This document shows, one piece after another, positions 57,086-59,141 of a DNA stretch of 59,141 nucleotides. The notes beneath the pieces were generated by a model. The model made no database searches. It saw only the letters and a list, made by a program, of their open reading frames with translations, and was not told the origin of the DNA. Both the position numbers and the translations under genes were made by a program. Position 1 is the stretch's first letter; each line of letters begins with the position of its first letter. The stretch is taken from assembly GCA_934597175.1 (NCBI GenBank), contig CAKTQR010000012.1, forward strand, positions 1 to 59,141, in the 5' to 3' direction. Source of the stretch: an uncultured Oscillospiraceae bacterium. Lineage in GTDB: Bacteria; Bacillota; Clostridia; Oscillospirales; Oscillospiraceae.

Positions 57086-58459
57086 ATGGCATTTGAATCA
57101 TTATCCGACAAGCTGTCCGCTGCCTTTAAGAAGCTCAGGGGCAAGGGCAGACTGACCGCAGGCGATGTCAAGGAGGCCATGAAGGAAGTGCGTATGGCGC
57201 TTCTGGAGGCCGATGTCAGCTACAAGGTCGTCAAGGAGTTTACCAAGAATGTGACTGAGCGTGCCTCGGGTGCGGATGTGCTTGAGGCGCTGTCCCCGGC
57301 ACAGATGGTCGTTAAGATAGTAAACGAAGAGCTCGTTAAGCTCATGGGCAGCGAAAACCAGCGGCTGAATATAGGCTCAAAGTCGCCCAGCATCGTTATG
57401 CTGGTCGGACTTCAGGGCGCAGGCAAGACCACTAATGGCGCAAAGCTTGCAGCGTACATGCGCAAGCAGGGCAAGCGCCCGCTGCTGGCTGCGTGCGATA
57501 TCTACCGTCCCGCTGCTATAAAGCAGCTTGAGACCGTCGGCAAGCAGCTTGATATCCCTGTGTTCCAGATGGGCACGACAAATCCCGTGGATATCGCAAA
57601 GGCAGCCGTCGAGCACGCCAAAAAGCACGGCAACGACCTTGTTTTCCTCGATACGGCAGGCCGCCTGCATATAGACGAGCAGCTCATGGACGAGCTGCGC
57701 AATATAAAAGAAGCCGTCGACCCGGCAGAGATACTGCTCGTTGTCGATGCTATGACCGGCCAGGATGCCGTGAACGCCGCAAACGCCTTTGACGAGGCTC
57801 TCGGCGTGACGGGTGTCATGCTCACGAAGCTTGACGGCGACGCACGAGGCGGCGCAGCGCTGTCCATTAAGGCCAGCACCGGCAAGCCCATCAAGTTTAT
57901 CGGCGTGGGCGAAAAGCTCGACCAGATAGAGCCGTTTTATCCCGACCGTATGGCGTCGAGAATTCTCGGCATGGGCGATGTCCTGACGCTTATCGAAAAG
58001 GCTGAGCAGAGCTTTGACGAGAAAAAGGCTCTTGAGATGGCGGAAAAGCTCAAGGCAAACCGCTTCTCGCTGTCCGATTATCTCGAACAGATGCACTCAC
58101 TAAAGGGCATGGGCGATCTAAACGACATTGCCGGCATGATCCCGGGCGTCGACGCAAAGGCACTCAAGGGTGCAAAGGTCGACGAAAAGAGCCTGAGCCA
58201 CACCGAGGCTATCATCCTTGCGATGACGCAGGCCGAGAGGGATGACCCGTCGATACTCAACGCCAGCCGCAAAAAGCGCATCGCCGCCGGCAGCGGCACG
58301 AGTGTTGTCGAGATAAACCGACTGCTCAAGCAGTTTTCCGCCATGCAGAGCATGATGAAGCAGCTTTCCGGCAAGAATATGAAGAAGCTGCAAAAGAAGT
58401 TCGGCGGCATGGGCGGTGGAATGTCGGGGCTGGGCGGCTTCGGCGGATTTAAGCTTTGA
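57086..58459 (+). CDS. ffh: Signal recognition particle protein Ffh
   Basis: 457 residues with NG and M domains: GLQGAGKTT P-loop near 110, DTAGRLHID, TKLDGDARGGAALS, and a methionine-rich C-terminal M domain ending in a Gly/Phe tail. Binds SRP RNA and signal peptides to target proteins to the membrane. No SRP RNA gene was seen in the window. Confidence 0.98.
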   Translation: MAFESLSDKLSAAFKKLRGKGRLTAGDVKEAMKEVRMALLEADVSYKVVKEFTKNVTERASGADVLEALSPAQMVVKIVNEELVKLMGSENQRLNIGSKSPSIVMLVGLQGAGKTTNGAKLAAYMRKQGKRPLLAACDIYRPAAIKQLETVGKQLDIPVFQMGTTNPVDIAKAAVEHAKKHGNDLVFLDTAGRLHIDEQLMDELRNIKEAVDPAEILLVVDAMTGQDAVNAANAFDEALGVTGVMLTKLDGDARGGAALSIKASTGKPIKFIGVGEKLDQIEPFYPDRMASRILGMGDVLTLIEKAEQSFDEKKALEMAEKLKANRFSLSDYLEQMHSLKGMGDLNDIAGMIPGVDAKALKGAKVDEKSLSHTEAIILAMTQAERDDPSILNASRKKRIAAGSGTSVVEINRLLKQFSAMQSMMKQLSGKNMKKLQKKFGGMGGGMSGLGGFGGFKL

Positions 58460-58514
58460 TTACCGACGCACGAGCGTTTGTAATATATAGAAAAATATTT
58501 GGAGGTGAAAATAA

Positions 58515-58754
58515 ATGGTAAAGATCAGACTTCGTAGAATGGGCGCAAAGAAAGCACCTTACTACCGCATCATCGTAGCTGATTCCCGCAGTCCCCGTGA
58601 CGGTCGTTTCATCGAGGAACTCGGTACTTACGATCCCCTGGCAGAGGGCGAGCAGAAGATCAAGGTCGACATGGAGCGTGCACAGTACTGGATCGCAAAC
58701 GGCGCACAGCCTACCGAAACCGTACGCGGCCTGCTTAAGAAGGTCGAGGCCTAA
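58515..58754 (+). CDS. rpsP: 30S ribosomal protein S16
   Basis: 79 residues starting 'VKIRLRRMGAKKAPYYRIIVADSRSPRDGRFIEELGTYDP', diagnostic of S16. Follows ffh and precedes khpA, the common Gram-positive order. RBS GGAGGTG. Confidence 0.98.
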   Translation: MVKIRLRRMGAKKAPYYRIIVADSRSPRDGRFIEELGTYDPLAEGEQKIKVDMERAQYWIANGAQPTETVRGLLKKVEA

Positions 58755-58772
58755 TAAGGAGAATCTACCGGC

Positions 58773-59003
58773 ATGAAAGAACTTTTGACCTATATCGTGC
58801 AGAATCTCGTCGATCATCCCGACGAGGTCTCTGTGACCGAGCGCGAAGCCGGCGGCGAGACCGTTTTTGAAGTGCGTGTCGCCGACGGTGATATGGGCAA
58901 GGTCATTGGCCGGCAGGGCAGGATCGTAAAAGAGATCCGTATACTCATGCGGGCTGTTGCCCAGCGAAAGGGCAAGAAGGTATCAGTCGATATAATGGAC
59001 TGA
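58773..59003 (+). CDS. khpA: KH-domain RNA-binding protein KhpA
   Basis: 76 residues forming a single type II KH domain with 'GKVIGRQGRIVKEIRILM' (GxxG loop). With KhpB it binds many RNAs and affects cell elongation in Gram-positive bacteria. In the expected position after rpsP; the usual next genes rimM-trmD would be outside the window, but a terminator follows, so they may be elsewhere. Confidence 0.95.
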   Translation: MKELLTYIVQNLVDHPDEVSVTEREAGGETVFEVRVADGDMGKVIGRQGRIVKEIRILMRAVAQRKGKKVSVDIMD

Positions 59004-59007
59004 GATT

Positions 59008-59039
59008 ATAAAAAGGGCTACCCGTCGGTAGCCCTTTTC
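59008..59039 (+). terminator. Terminator after khpA
   Basis: AAAAGGGCTACC/GGTAGCCCTTTT with CGTC loop. The end repeat begins inside its 3' side. Confidence 0.85.
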
Positions 59040-59141
59040 AGCGTGTCAAAAAAGTCTTGTGACTTTTTTGCACGCTTCAAAAACACGCCACATTTTTTGT
59101 GAAGCTTTGCTTCACGAAAAATCTCGCTATGCTCGTCAAAA
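59037..59141 (-). repeat. Dispersed hairpin repeat, right copy
   Basis: Inverted copy of 53-156 running to the last base of the window. Here the first hairpin is a cleaner GTGAAGC/GCTTCAC stem, whereas the left copy has one mismatch (CATCAC), so the structure seems to be kept. Cut by the window end, so its full length is unknown. Confidence 0.8.

Overview
The window looks like a complete metagenomic contig from a moderately GC-rich, spore-lineage Clostridium relative (Oscillospiraceae/Ruminococcaceae type; an inference). Supporting content: a sodium-pumping decarboxylase operon with a separate biotin carrier, a 6S RNA, DUF512-der-plsY and ylxM-ffh-rpsP-khpA neighbourhoods, M16 protease pair with lgt, Gram-positive lipoproteins, and many short ECF sigma/anti-sigma pairs. 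Both window ends are the same ~104 bp hairpin-rich repeat in opposite orientation, as expected where an assembler stops at a dispersed repeat.

Layout. 1-5.6 kb: a MalT/LuxR-type ATPase regulator, a DUF2442 protein and three secreted lipoproteins, two of them members of a paralogous family with a fourth gene at 38 kb. 5.6-8.8 kb: a DUF6487 zinc-ribbon gene, an ECF sigma and its membrane anti-sigma, two small membrane proteins and a Phd/ParE toxin-antitoxin pair. Two near-identical ECF-type promoters (TGTCCC-N16-CGTTATA) face outward from the sigma/anti-sigma pair. 8.9-13.4 kb, minus strand: tRNA-Ala with two partial tRNA copies beside it, plsY-like, der, DUF512, rpmF and DUF177. 13.5-16.8 kb: a PepSY protein, a second ECF/anti-sigma pair, a DUF4015 protein and rpiB. 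16.8-26.3 kb: protein mannosyltransferase, RNase Y, the oadA-oadG-biotin carrier-oadB operon, and a class A PBP. 26.4-27.4 kb: two small proteins and 6S RNA.

27.7-36.3 kb is the most unusual part: fourteen tightly packed same-strand genes make a tailed-phage head (terminase, portal, protease, decoration, capsid, connectors) and a contractile-phage-type tail core (tube, DNA-circularisation-N/LysM protein, hub, spike). There is no integrase, repressor, replication gene, lysis gene, sheath, tape measure, baseplate wedge or fibre. The small terminase is short and shows no DNA-binding domain. All ORFs are open and end at a strong terminator. This resembles a domesticated particle or gene transfer agent rather than a prophage.

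36.3-45.9 kb: a lipoprotein plus two DUF3137 membrane proteins, NADP-type glutamate dehydrogenase, an NCS2 purine permease behind a structured leader that looks like an orphan riboswitch, DUF1810, tRNA-Tyr and tRNA-Thr, a small sigma-like pair, a GH25 lysozyme and a nitroreductase. 45.9-49.3 kb: lgt and the YmfH/YmfF-like M16 pair. 49.3-56.6 kb: one 2406-residue cyclic-glucan-synthase-like enzyme (GT84+GH94), whose 3' half carries eight copies of a 10-bp motif in three reading frames. 56.7-59.0 kb: the secretion/ribosome operon ylxM-ffh-rpsP-khpA.
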